Positions 27,301 to 33,586 of a DNA stretch of 64,000 bases are shown here, in pieces (within the stretch, counting starts at the first letter, position 1; the number at the start of each line of letters is the position of its first letter). The stretch covers positions 300,241 through 364,240 of the forward strand of contig JAQGDQ010000183.1 of NCBI GenBank assembly GCA_030141605.1, read 5' to 3'. The translations under genes and the position numbers were made by a program. The notes beneath the pieces are model-generated. The model did no database searches, had not been told where the DNA came from, and saw only the letters and a program-made list of their open reading frames with translations. The stretch is from Tubiluchus corallicola. Its lineage: Eukaryota > Priapulida > Priapulimorpha > Priapulimorphida > Tubiluchidae.

Positions 27301-28974
27301 ACATGTCCCATATATATAAGGGACGTTTGGCAAAGACATCGAGAGAGAACAAGGGCAAGATAGAAACAGATATTATTGTGACACCTTACGACATAAGAAC
27401 ATTTATTTTCTCCAATTAGTTTGACATAAAATTTTTTTAAATATTACGTAATTATTATCGTGGGGCAGGGCAGGTAAGGACCATAGGGTCATCTAGTCTC
27501 CTGCCCTTTCTTGTAAATAGATTAGTATATTAAAATTAAATGGTGATGCTGCAGCTAACAAAAACAAAAAACATATAAGAAAATAATATTATTAATAATA
27601 AAAACAGTATAAATGATACAGAATGTCTTATCTTGTTCTACTACAGGCCAGGTTTAGCTTGCATACTCTGACCTTGTGTGAAAGCATAATTCTAAAAATA
27701 ATCGGTACAAGGAGAATAGTTAGGACGGTTAAATGAATATGAAAACTTGGGATCTGAGACGATTACCTGCAAATGGCAAAAACTCGTTGACAAAAATAAT
27801 TTATTCAGTGGTAATACGAAACGTTTCATGTTTCAGACTACTGAAACTTAGTAATGGATGGGCTTGAACAAGCAAGTTGCTAACGGATTACGACGCTATC
27901 AAATTCACCAAGAAAACGCGAATTTTGATCTTACAAAATTTACGGCGAAATCAAACACGTGACTAATCTTCATAGGATGTGGTGCCATCTACAATGAAGA
28001 ATGGGAAATGAGAGAGAGCGAGCGAGAGAGAGAAATTCAGAGGTAGAGATGAGTGAAAGTTACAGATAGTTAGTGTTGCCCGAATACAAAATTAAAAATA
28101 CAGGACTCGTAAAATTTCTCTCTATGTTACTATATATATATACAAATTTATTAGACCAATATGTTATATAAAAGTAAAGAAATAAGTTAAAAACATTAGG
28201 CAAGGACTTTAATGGCTTATGACGAAAACAGAAATAAAATCATTTGAAAATTACTCAATATAAGCAACATAGACAACCAAGTTAAATTCCGAGAAAGTGA
28301 AATCATTGCAAAATTCTTATTCCATAGAGACAATATAAAAATGTAAAGAAAGATCATTTTGAAAATTATTATTTAATACAAAAAATAAACTAAAATCTTG
28401 TTTCATATGGAAAATGTGAAAAGAAACAAAACTGAGAAACTGATATGCAAAATTTTCCTGGTTAGATTTGGTTCTTTTCATCGAGTGAATCTGAGAAAGG
28501 AAAATATAATTACTTATAGAGTTACAACTAAGAACCGTAAAAAGGTAGCAAACATAATTATATTTTTATTACGAAATGTGTAAATGAACTAAATATGGGA
28601 CATTTGGATGTGCTTGAAACGTCAGTAAGGGACGGGTTACAAAATTATCAAATATGGTACAAGTCCCATATATAAGGGACGTCTGGCAAAGAGATAAACA
28701 GAGAGCAAGACAGAAGCAGATATTACTGTGAAAACTTAACACTTTGAATGATAATACTGACTACTTGCTTGTTCTAAATTATGTGAAAAGTTTCCTGTGG
28801 GCTCAACCTGTACGCAGTATTATTAGCTATAAGGAAGTCACCTAGTTACCATTCTGATCATAATTTTTGATGGATTAGTTCCTCAAAATAAATAAAAATT
28901 TACATACCAGGAACAGCATGGGAATTTTCGATCAGAACACGGACCATGAACAAGTAAACACCGAGCGTCCACAT
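185..28974 (-). CDS. WSC-FN3 receptor, probable receptor-type tyrosine phosphatase (3' incomplete)
   Basis: Hand-assembled gene of 15 visible exons whose phases all join without a break, totalling 3,147 nt (1,049 codons). Order: signal peptide; five WSC domains (cysteine-rich, carbohydrate-binding family); four FN3 domains; one transmembrane helix; a cytoplasmic tail of about 65 residues. The protein should be a type I plasma-membrane receptor. The tail ends with a helix-like stretch followed by GEFKNEFQ, which resembles the juxtamembrane segment of receptor tyrosine phosphatases just before the PTP domain; that assignment is inference, because the catalytic part would lie left of position 1. 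The tail also has YENV, a possible Grb2-type pYxN site. Exons 2-7 and the single-exon FN3 domains are phase 1-1, the classic arrangement for domain shuffling. The introns are full of transposons and satellites. Alternatives are another single-pass receptor or a receptor with a different cytoplasmic enzyme. Confidence 0.8.
528..1035 (+). mobile_element. MITE family A, copy 1 (hAT-like)
   Basis: 508-bp non-coding element with terminal inverted repeats CAGGRATGAGAAT. The flanks share TAACTA. It is one of five copies in the receptor introns, and the copies are about 90% alike by eye. Confidence 0.85.
1400..1742 (+). mobile_element. Probable LINE 3' UTR with TTAC/CTTG tail
   Basis: T-rich stretch with GTCTCTTTTCCGTCTTTATT and AGAGACAAATAAATTTTTTA, then (TTAC)n(CTTG)n(TTAC)n. 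The same tail occurs in reverse at 25441-25545. No coding part is seen. Confidence 0.5.
1979..2412 (+). mobile_element. MITE family D, copy 1 (hAT-like)
   Basis: 434 bp, ends CAGGGGTGTGCAAA / TTTGCACACCCCTG, with a perfect 8-bp duplication CACTACAT. The interior carries GGGCCGC-rich stretches. The termini are of a type seen in hAT elements of many animals. Located in the last visible receptor intron. Confidence 0.9.
3400..3720 (-). mobile_element. Possible LINE 3' UTR
   Basis: On the minus strand a pyrimidine-rich region is followed by (CGATAA)n-like repeats and ends AATAAACTAAAAAAAAACT, resembling a retrotransposon 3' end. Weak evidence. Confidence 0.35.
3990..4753 (+). mobile_element. Tigger/pogo-like element family H, copy 1 (interrupted)
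   Basis: Shares its body with 43650-44310 (TTTGAGTTAGGCGA motifs, TTTTTGTGGGAAAAAC, GATTTTGAGTTA) and ends GGAGTTCACTG|TA. The left end is blurred. It is interrupted by the family B element at 4261-4591. Confidence 0.65.
4261..4591 (+). mobile_element. Tigger/pogo-like MITE family B
   Basis: 331 bp with long termini CAGTCGACCCTCGTTAAACC / GGTTTAATGAGGGTTGACTG flanked by TA on both sides. Start CAGT plus TA duplication fits Tc1/mariner-Tigger elements. It is nested in the older element 3990-4753. Confidence 0.85.
4944..5031 (-). CDS. Receptor exon 14: transmembrane segment
   Basis: 88-nt exon, phase 1 to 2. Acceptor ATTCATGTTTCAG, donor AAGAG|GTGATT. It encodes a 26-residue apolar run starting ALIIGAIVGVIVALL and ending VFLCKR, a single-pass helix followed by a basic stop-transfer. 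The reading frame is fixed by joining to exon 13; other frames of the same DNA are shadows. Confidence 0.85.
5132..5642 (+). mobile_element. MITE family A, copy 2 (hAT-like)
   Basis: 511 bp with ends CAGGGATGAGAAT / ATTCTCATCCCTG and a perfect 8-bp target duplication TTTTTTAC. The 8-bp duplication points to the hAT superfamily. No coding capacity. Confidence 0.9.
5721..6798 (+). mobile_element. Possible Tigger-like element, interrupted
   Basis: Left end CAGTACATCCTCACTTAACG and right end (inverse) CACTGAGTCCTCGCGTAATG are alike and bordered by TA on the right. It is interrupted by MITE family C. The interior is not recognised. Confidence 0.4.
5756..6151 (+). mobile_element. MITE family C, copy 1 (hAT-like)
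   Basis: 396 bp with ends TAGGGATGAGCAT / ATGCTCACCCCTA and a perfect 8-bp duplication ACGACCGT. Both ends are dense in TTCGAA/TTCGAATT motifs, so the single strand folds strongly. It appears nested in a Tigger-like element. Confidence 0.88.
6884..7183 (-). CDS. Receptor exon 13: FN3 domain 4
   Basis: 100-codon single-exon FN3 domain, phase 1-1. Acceptor ATTTTTTGTAG, donor GACA|GTAAGA. It begins APTGPPSGLNSEATESS, then ITISWLAPECCKRNG, ITAYKYEL, YRFQVWAVNEKGEGP and SEEVVVEFET. This is the best FN3 match in the gene and the last domain before the membrane. Confidence 0.9.
7503..8026 (+). mobile_element. MITE family A, copy 3 (hAT-like)
   Basis: 524 bp with the same termini and a perfect 8-bp target duplication GTTTGCAC on both sides, inserted in the intron between the receptor exons for FN3 domains 3 and 4. 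Confidence 0.9.
8404..8500 (+). mobile_element. MITE family C, left-end fragment
   Basis: About 95 bp resembling the left end of family C (GAGCAT changed to GAGTAT, then the TTCGAA-rich part and AAAACTATAGATTCGAATAA). Truncated; no right end is seen. Confidence 0.7.
8617..8931 (-). CDS. Receptor exon 12: FN3 domain 3
   Basis: 105-codon single-exon FN3 domain, phase 1-1. Acceptor CTGTTTTCTTCAAAAG, donor AAGG|GTGAGT. It reads GIKPVRNLDV ... RLTWNHP, GYRVSLR, TEYVLREL and YRAEVWGMSSSE, all FN3 landmarks. The 62-bp minisatellite ends about 55 bp upstream of its acceptor. Confidence 0.87.
8988..11065. repeat. 62-bp minisatellite, about 33 copies
   Basis: Unit of 62 bp containing ACAATGTCCACACTCCATAC, (A/T)GACA(C/G)AAGCTG and the palindrome GGTCAGAATCTGACC. 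From about 9290 to 10150 two unit types alternate (124-bp dimers), and within this a 248-bp four-unit block recurs. It lies in the receptor intron between exons 11 and 12. The short reading frames in it come from the repeat and are not genes. Confidence 0.95.
11308..13481. repeat. 42-bp minisatellite, about 51 copies
   Basis: Unit GAACTCTCCTATCTGAAAGG + TAAGAAAAGTTGTGCACACT + TA. Because 42 is divisible by 3, stop-free frames of hundreds of codons exist on both strands (579 codons on plus) but without an ATG start. A nine-unit, 378-bp higher-order block is repeated at about 12630-13010 and 13010-13390. The array ends about 12 bp from the donor of receptor exon 11. Confidence 0.95.
13493..13724 (-). 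CDS. Receptor exon 11: FN3 domain 2, second half
   Basis: 232 nt, phase 0 to 1. Acceptor TTGCTGTGCAG, donor CAGGTG|GTATGT. It includes IIYRIEYRNEED, TEYEVKKLEFFTNYTFTVRY and KVGWSDKSKASF, a clear FN3 C-terminal half (the Y-x-Y-x-V pattern and the G-W/S turn). The 42-bp minisatellite starts about 12 bp inside the following intron. Confidence 0.83.
14413..14498 (-). CDS. Receptor exon 10: FN3 domain 2, first half
   Basis: 86-nt exon, phase 1 to 0. Acceptor TTTTCATTTTAG and donor GAG|GTAAAA. It reads EPLHSVSPPQLSTRK ... AVVNVKFE, a proline-led strand A and a strand B of alternating hydrophobic residues, where VNVKFE takes the place of the usual V-x-W. It fits the same split as FN3 domain 1 and restores the phase for exon 11. 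Confidence 0.65.
14827..15061 (-). CDS. Receptor exon 9: FN3 domain 1, second half
   Basis: 235 nt, phase 0 to 1. Acceptor TTTTGTATTCCCAG is followed by LPNPAGFRVYISESG and later YECILRNLKLGVSYTTAVAV, the C' to G strands of an FN3 domain. An alternative in-phase acceptor at 15104 would add 14 residues. Donor GGTG|GTAAGT. Confidence 0.78.
15205..15875 (+). mobile_element. Terminal-inverted-repeat element family E, copy 1
   Basis: About 670 bp. Both ends carry GTTTTACAYGTCAAATGTAG in inverse orientation, flanked by TATA. Each end is a ladder of short repeats of the type TCAAATGTAGACTTAGG / TTCAAATGTG. In a receptor intron. Confidence 0.8.
16062..16150 (-). CDS. Receptor exon 8: FN3 domain 1, first half
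   Basis: An 89-nt exon inferred from sequence and phase. Acceptor TACTTTGTTTCAG takes the single base left by exon 7 (phase 1), and donor TTAGA|GTAAAT leaves phase 0, as the next exon requires. It reads AYPYLKEKPIVAELGAFFAK followed by MTW, which looks like strands A and B of an FN3 domain with the conserved tryptophan. The short length makes it the least certain exon together with exon 10. Confidence 0.6.
16312..16750 (+). mobile_element. Tigger/pogo-like MITE family F, copy 1
   Basis: 439 bp with ends CAGTGGAACCTCAACTTACG / TATCTCGAGGTATCACTG, TA on both sides. Inside is the shared stretch AGAATACGAATCGGGCTTCG. Lies in the intron between receptor exons 7 and 8. Confidence 0.88.
16760..17010 (-). 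mobile_element. LINE 3' end, second copy
   Basis: Reverse-complement copy of 50650-50875, including the TAAGTCATAAGTCATTTATT tail and the CCCACACAGTGATAGAAA block. In a receptor intron. Confidence 0.6.
17120..17311 (-). CDS. Receptor exon 7: WSC domain 5, second half
   Basis: 64-codon exon, phase 1-1, with acceptor ACATTCAAAACA...GTTGTAG and donor AACG|GTATGT. It reads GFLFAVLTRYNECKCGMET ... CGGREHYSVYQTNNG. The FAVL...ECKCG block matches the central F.G...CxCG segment of WSC domains. Exons 6 and 7 together give a domain of 105 residues. Confidence 0.78.
17457..17579 (-). CDS. Receptor exon 6: WSC domain 5, first half
   Basis: 41-codon exon that has no long open frame of its own. The acceptor is GTGCCTTTAG and the donor CAGAAG|GTAACT, phase 1-1. 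It reads SGTKLGSGCYPAG ... MCVSYCNSEG, the N-terminal half of a WSC domain (GC motif and CxxxC pair). It joins in frame to the exon at 17120-17311, which supplies the second half. Unlike WSC 1-4, this domain is split by an intron. Confidence 0.72.
17689..18179 (+). mobile_element. MITE family A, copy 4 (hAT-like)
   Basis: 491 bp with family A termini. It lacks about 30 bp of the GC-rich stretch near the left end, and no clear target duplication remains. Confidence 0.85.
18840..19060 (-). mobile_element. LINE ORF2 C-terminal relic
   Basis: The minus strand reads RAILLWNSLPLQVKQIKSLS then AFKTKLKSLIL, the WNxLP...FKxxLK pattern at the end of non-LTR retrotransposon ORF2. Stops upstream show that it is dead. 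In a receptor intron. Confidence 0.7.
19236..19568 (-). CDS. Receptor exon 5: WSC domain 4
   Basis: 111-codon exon, phase 1-1. The acceptor is TATGTTCCAG and the donor TTCTT|GTAAGT. It contains LGCWEDKD, RDMPD, CKDYCARQSFPFAGLE, CYCGHTYG and ALEVYP. This is the most typical WSC domain of the five. Confidence 0.88.
20090..20630 (-). mobile_element. LINE ORF2 C-terminal relic plus 3' UTR
   Basis: Minus-strand frame 20377-20604 reads VPYCRTNSARHFIKFTAPNN followed by WNKIS...FSFKKYVKR, the C-terminus of a non-LTR ORF2. A pyrimidine-rich 3' region follows down to about 20090. In a receptor intron. Confidence 0.65.
20693..20980 (-). CDS. Receptor exon 4: WSC domain 3
   Basis: 96-codon exon, phase 1-1. 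The acceptor is TTTCTTTTAG and the donor ACAGAGA|GTAAGC. The landmarks are HKGCFQYY, CRTLCRDAGYYFG, CRCGNGYP and AVSVYYT. It fits the family well and keeps the expected cysteines. Confidence 0.85.
21035..21345 (+). mobile_element. tRNA-derived SINE with (TTA)n tail
   Basis: The head has a box A-like TGGTTTAGTCTAGTGG and a box B GAGTTCGAACC, as in RNA polymerase III tRNA promoters. A body of about 190 bp follows, ending AAGCCGACTTTAAATGAAG and a (TTA)n run of about 50 bp. It is not a functional tRNA: the acceptor stem does not close. In a receptor intron. Confidence 0.82.
21293..21345. repeat. (TTA)n microsatellite
   Basis: Tail of the tRNA-derived SINE at 21035. Confidence 0.9.
21620..22315. 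repeat. 115-bp direct repeat flanking a MITE
   Basis: CTCTTAGTGAAAACYTGCAG ... AATAAAA(A/C)GACCTAATTGCAAC occurs at 21620-21734 and 22200-22315 with about 90% identity. MITE family A copy 5 fills the gap exactly. Confidence 0.85.
21735..22199 (+). mobile_element. MITE family A, copy 5 (hAT-like)
   Basis: 465 bp with family A termini and small internal deletions. It sits exactly between two direct copies of a 115-bp intron sequence (21620-21734 and 22200-22315) rather than between a short target duplication. Confidence 0.85.
22738..23179 (-). mobile_element. hAT-like element, family K, second copy
   Basis: About 440 bp sharing both ends and a minus-strand frame (22919-23137, containing CQLQRSTTVRDKEKLVNFQY) with the copy at 42838. 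No target duplication is visible. It lies in the intron between receptor exons 3 and 4. Confidence 0.8.
23750..24088 (-). CDS. Receptor exon 3: WSC domain 2
   Basis: 113-codon exon, phase 1-1, with acceptor ATTTCAG and donor GGAG|GTAATT. It contains FRGCWHF, NCIEKC, CYCGEKW and AVAVYD, all WSC landmarks. It is longer than WSC 1 because of a basic insert around KKSRRKS before the central strand. Confidence 0.85.
24480..25124 (+). mobile_element. TTAA-flanked DNA transposon, copy 1
   Basis: 645 bp flanked by TTAA on both sides, ends AGCACAAGAAA and AGAATAAGAAAAGG (inverse). TTAA duplication is typical of piggyBac and Kolobok elements. No long open frame. Paired in opposite orientation with the copy at 25616. 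Confidence 0.8.
25125..25615. other. Spacer between inverted transposon copies, with LINE-like 3' end
   Basis: 491 bp. It contains (GTAA)n followed by TTTATTTGTCTCT, the reverse complement of the tail at 1660-1740, so a LINE or SINE 3' end with a TTAC tail lies here on the minus strand at about 25441-25545. Nothing else is recognised. Confidence 0.5.
25616..26278 (-). mobile_element. TTAA-flanked DNA transposon, copy 2 (inverted)
   Basis: 663 bp flanked by TTAA, with termini AGGACAAGAAAA / AGCACAAGAAAA. It is the reverse complement of the copy at 24480 over its whole length, so the two form a large inverted repeat with a spacer of about 490 bp inside one receptor intron. Confidence 0.82.
26397..26660 (-). 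CDS. Receptor exon 2: WSC domain 1
   Basis: 88-codon exon, phase 1-1. The acceptor is TTTTTCAG and the donor GGAT|GTAAGT. The translation runs from EYEYQGCF through FPFAGIG and CSCGNSYG to AVYDTG, the standard WSC order of cysteines and glycines. It completes a codon with the last base of exon 1 and supplies the first base of a codon to exon 3. Confidence 0.85.
26965..27022. repeat. (TTA)n microsatellite
   Basis: A run of TTATTA with few interruptions. No SINE head was found upstream. Confidence 0.85.
27197..27400 (+). repeat. Dispersed repeat L, copy 1
   Basis: About 200 bp sharing TTATTACGAAAT, CAACTAAATATGGGA-like, AGTAAGGGAC and CCCATATATAAGGGACGT with 28563-28735. The core GTCCC...GGGAC is palindromic. 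Probably an old transposon remnant in the first receptor intron. Confidence 0.55.
28563..28735 (+). repeat. Dispersed repeat L, copy 2
   Basis: Second direct copy of the sequence at 27197-27400, about 1.35 kb apart, with scattered substitutions. Confidence 0.55.
28908..28974 (-). CDS. Receptor exon 1: signal peptide
   Basis: ATG at 28974 opens a 22-codon peptide beginning MWTLGVYLFMVRVLI and ending near SHAVP, a hydrophobic signal peptide with a plausible cleavage region. The donor is CCTG|GTATGT, phase 1, which matches the phase-1 acceptor of the first WSC exon. A tandem array of about 190-bp units begins immediately upstream, in the presumed 5' UTR/promoter. Confidence 0.7.
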
Positions 28975-28976
28975 AT

Positions 28977-29730
28977 TTATTAAGTTTCAGTCTGCACACT
29001 TCTACGGAATTGATCAAACCAGCACCGTCCTACCCAATTTCCTGGGTGATGTGTGCAATTCATGTCCTGTTCGAGGGCAGAAATGAGTGAAGTTTTGCAG
29101 TAAGAGAAACTCAGTAAAAAAACGTTAAAAGGACATAATTATGACTGAACTGAGATTCACTCATACATGTAGTTATTAATTTTCACTCTGAATATTCTGC
29201 AAAATTGATCAAACCAGCACACTCCCCACCTACACAACTTCCTGGGTGGATGTGACGCAATACATATCCTGTCGTTTGGGACAAAAATGAGTGAAGCTTT
29301 GCAGTAAGAGAAACTCAGTATCAAACGTTAAAATCAGATAATTATGACCGAACTGAGATTCACTCATACATGTAATTATTAAACTTTCACTCAGAACACT
29401 TCTACAAATTGATCAATCCAACGCACTCCTACCCAACTTCCTGGGGCTATGACAAAATACTGTACCTGCCCAGTTCTTGTACAGAAACGAGCTAAGGGGA
29501 GTCAGTAAAAACGTCAAAAGCAGATATGAATGAATTTTGGGTTCACATAATTATTAATTTTCACTCAAAATACCTAAAAATTGTCACACCCTAACCAATT
29601 TTCTGTGTATGTGACGCAATACTATACATGACCTGTTCCTGGACAGTACCAAAGTTTTGTCGTATTTGGAATTGAAAGTCGGTAAAAAACACAAAAGCAG
29701 ATATGAGTAAACTGAGGTTTATTCTAATCT
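28977..29730. repeat. About 190-bp tandem repeat, four copies, next to receptor exon 1
   Basis: Units start near 28977, 29173, 29375 and 29550, sharing TTATTAATTTTCACTC, AATTGATCAAACCAGCAC, ACTTCCTGGG, AAATGAGTGAAG and TTGCAGTAAGAGAAACTCAG. The array covers the presumed 5' UTR and promoter of the minus-strand receptor gene. Copies have diverged by perhaps 15-25%. Confidence 0.85.
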
Positions 29731-29967
29731 AACATCAAATGTGAAAGAAAACTGATCTTTGGACAATAAGACGTACACTGCGCGAGTCTGACACACATAC
29801 TATGATGGTCAGTTCCAGTGAACAAAAAACTGCAAACTTTTTAAGCATTAACTGCTGGAAACTTGACAAACCTGACGAGCACAGAAAATTGATAGCAGAA
29901 TTACATGAAATTTTGGGAAACAGTGATAGGTGCAAAACAACTGAAACAAGTTTGAGAAGCTGAAAAA

Positions 29968-29978
29968 GGAACGAGAGA

Positions 29979-30046
<68 letters not shown>

Positions 30047-30125
30047 GGAGAGTGAGTGAGACAGAGGGAGAGAGTGAGTGAGAGAGAGAAGAGAGAGCGG
30101 GGAGAGCGGAGAAAGGGAGAGAGAA

Positions 30126-30167
<42 letters not shown>

Positions 30168-30265
30168 AGGACGGAGGGAGAGTGAGTGAGAGAGAGGGAG
30201 AGAGAGAGAGAGAGAAGACAGAGAGAGGGGGGAGACAGAAATGAGAGAGAGGGGGGAGAAAGAAA
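29968..30265. repeat. (GA)n-rich microsatellite
   Basis: About 300 bp of GAGA runs interrupted by GAGTGAGTGAG and GGGAGA blocks. Reading frames across it are low-complexity artefacts. Confidence 0.95.
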
Positions 30266-31339
30266 GGATTTAGAAACAGGAATTGAAAACGGCTATATTT
30301 GGAACTCGGTAAAACGTAAAAACATAGATGATTGTGTAATCTAACTTTTTTCTTACTGACAAAATCATCCCTAATGGTGGTACAAACCCGCAAATAATTA
30401 ACTTTGATACCAAAAATGAAAGATAGGAAATGTGAAAAAGATGGTATACAGGTTACATCTGAACTAAGGCCGTCTGCTTCTTGCAGTCGTTTTGTACCAC
30501 TGAACCACTGAAACTCTCAATGGTCAAGATAGTCTGCAAGGTATTTGTTTATTTCTGGCTTAATTTTAACGGAGACTCCACCTGTTGGGAGAACCACTAC
30601 TTAGACCGGCCTTTTGTAACTGTCAGAAAAGTTTGAATCAACGACATTTAAAACTAACAAGTCGTAACTTGTACCTTGGGGAGGCCGGCCATTTTGGTTG
30701 GATCCCGGATCCAGTTAGTAGAGCTGATTTTCCAAGGCAACAAAGTAATGGAAGTGCCGTTTCTTTCCCCACTGATTCCACCTTCCTGCAGTAAATCAGA
30801 AGAAACACCAAAAACAAAATGGTTCTCCATATTACTTAATCTTTACTTACTATTTAATGTGAACGCACTCCAAGATTAACCACAGCCTTCACAGTAAGCC
30901 ATGTGACAATGGTAAAATGTCTTTAGGGGGGTGGGATAACGGGCACCCCTCTGAAAATTTTTAAAACTGCGCTCGGAATGCATTTTACGTAGTTTTCTTC
31001 TTGAAGAGACTGCCTCCGGCAGGCAACACTGTGTCATGGGGTACATCATTCGCACGTTCCCACGATCTCTGGTGCGATCCTGGGGAGCAGTCAAAGTTGA
31101 CAATTGTTTCTTTGGTTTCTTGGTAATAATTACTCGAACGAACCTGCTCACTCAGTAATGAGCAGGTTCAGTAATTGTAATTCTTGTTTTGGCAACAATA
31201 CAACAACAACAACTGGAAATTTATTTATGTCACGAGCAAACATAAATAATTCTGCTTGCTTGTGGCATATACGTGTGTTTACTTTTTGAGTTGGAAAAGT
31301 AGTACTAGGTGGGGGGTAATGGACACGACCGGGTTTTCC

Positions 31340-31378
31340 GATTTGGGTAACGGTCCGAGAAAGTTTGGGAACCACTGA
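31340..31378 (+). mobile_element. Possible hAT-like MITE end
   Basis: GAGAAAGTTTGGGAACCACTG is the inverse of a terminus common to many hAT elements (start CAGTGGTTCCC). I could not find the matching left end, so only the end is listed. Confidence 0.35.
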
Positions 31379-31680
31379 TCTAATGGCTAGTTTCTTTCTA
31401 GCCATAAATAAATGACTTTAAATAATGAAATAAATAATCGAATAAAATATGAATAAATTTTCGAATAAGATCTACAGCCTCAATCTGGAGGGGCACCAGA
31501 GCCATGGGGGCAGTGGTCCCAATGCCCTTTCTTGAGTGAGGTAGTGCGGGAGCAGAACTTTTGATAGGAAAATGTGTGGTTATTCATCATTGTCCCAAAA
31601 AGTTTGCAGGAACATGGACACAGCCCAGTAATGATAAAGCCACGTCCTGTACACATGCGAGTTCTCAGTATATTGACCAG

Positions 31681-32073
31681 TAGGGGTGAGCATCGAACGT
31701 TCGAATTCGATTCGAACGAGTTTTTTCAGTTCAAACTCGATTCGAATCCAAAACTATAGATTCGAATAATTCAGCACTTCAATCACACATGTTCTTTATC
31801 ACTAAAACGATTGAAACATCATGCAATTAGCATAATTTAGCTGTGATTTCTGCGCCCAATTTTAAAGAAATTACTAGTCGTTTTATTGCAGAACAAAATC
31901 TAGTGACCTTTGTAAGACTAATTTTTACAGGTGGTTCGAAAACGTGTTCGAAAATCTTTTAATCTCAATTCGAACTCGGTTCGAATTTGAAACACTGAAG
32001 TTCGGTTCGAATTCGAAAGTCACAAATTCGGTTCGATTCGAATTCGCTTTCTAGTAGAGAATGCTCACCTGTG
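31681..32073 (+). mobile_element. MITE family C, copy 2 (hAT-like)
   Basis: 393 bp, about 90% like copy 1, starting TAGGGGTGAGCATCG and flanked by the perfect 8-bp duplication TTGACCAG. The last few right-terminal bases are altered. Confidence 0.88.
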
Positions 32074-32599
32074 TTGACCAGTGAATAAAAGGGGACGGGT
32101 CAGCTTTTCTGAAACTCGGGTCTGCGTTGGCCAGAAAATGTTATTGCATATCGCGATAACACTGTGTATCAGGCATTTGGGGCGCCTTAGATATACCTTA
32201 ATATATAAGTCTTATCGTTATCAGCATGGCCACAGAAATACAGGTAAACAAAATATGCCCTTTTCGTAAATGCTGACCCCACCCCTGTAATTTGCTGACG
32301 GCATTCCTATCAATATGGTTGTGCACTAAACTGAATAAAAAGAATACTACACAATATCAAAGAAGAAGAAAATCGTAATTATTATTTAATGTTATAATAA
32401 TTTTCGATCACAAGGTCAAAGGACACAACACTCTTAAACATATAGAACATGTAATGATTATTGAGTATTAACAAAACTTTGAAAATATTCACAACACGCA
32501 ATAATAACTGAATGGTGGTCAGCTGAATGGTGGTCAACAAGGTGAACCTTTCCGGCTTTTTTGACCAAACGTACTACAAAAATAATTGCAACTAGCTTT

Positions 32600-33325
32600 A
32601 ATACAACGTAGTCAAAATGAGGGAGTGAATGTTTCTTAAGCTTATGTAGCCAAAATGAGGGTGTGGATGTTTCTTAAGCTTATGTAGTCAAAATGAGGGT
32701 GTGGATGTTTCTTAAGCTTATGTAGTCAAAATGAGGGTGTGGATGTTTCTTAAGCTTATGTAGTCAAAATGAGGGTGTGGATGTTTCTTAAGCTTATGTA
32801 GTCAAAACGAGGGTGTGGATGTTTCTTAAGCTTATGTAGTCAGAATGAGGGTGTGAATGTTTCTTAAGCTTATGTAGTCAAAACGAGGGTGTGGATGTTT
32901 CTTAAGCTTATGTAGTCAGAATGAGGGTGTGAATGTTTCTTAAGCTTATGTAGTCAAAACGAGGGTGTGGATGTTTCCTAAACTAATGTAATCAGAATGA
33001 GGGTGTGAATGTTTCTTAAGCTTATGTAGTCAAAATGAGGTGTGAATGTTTCTTAAACTTATGTAGTCAGAATGAGGGTGTGAATGTTTCTTAAATTTAC
33101 ATAGTCAAAATGAGGGAGTGAATGTTTCTTAAATTTACGTAGTCAAAATGAGGGTGTGGATGTTTCTTAAATTTACTTAGTCAAAATGAGGGTGTGGATG
33201 TTTCGCAAGCTTATATAGTCAAAATGAGGTGTGAATGTTTCTTAAACTTACGTGGTCAGAATGAGGGTGTGAATGTTTCTTAAACTTATGCAGTCAGAAT
33301 AAATGGAGTGAACGTTTCTTAAACT
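32600..33325. repeat. 38-bp minisatellite, about 19 copies
   Basis: Unit about AGCTTATGTAGTCAAAATGA + GGGTGTGGATGTTTCTTA, with variant units toward the right. It lies 260-990 bp beyond the COP1 stop codon, so it may be transcribed in the 3' UTR. Confidence 0.93.
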
Positions 33326-33586
33326 AACTTCTTGCACAAAACAGGGGCATCAACATCCAGATAAGCATCATAAATCCGGTCTAAAAAATAAACTTGGAAC
33401 AGTTTACATTTCAAGATAAAGCGGAGTTTACAATCAAGTAACATACTAGTAACAATATTGGTGTTCTTTTGCACCAGAAAGTTCTCTGGAATGTGTGAGA
33501 ACAAAACAAATACCAAAATTAGTTGCCAGTATATCTGCCACCTGAAGTGCAAAGATTGAAAAATGACATTGAACAAGCCTTCAGCA

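Larger units (their letters stand above)
29731..31680. other. Region without recognised genes
   Basis: Apart from the GA-rich tract and a possible hAT end at 31378 I see no gene. The short frames have no recognisable domain and do not join through good splice sites. Confidence 0.5.

Noticed and set aside
29848-30393. 181-codon serine/leucine-rich frame
   Set aside because: Translation of a GA microsatellite; low complexity.
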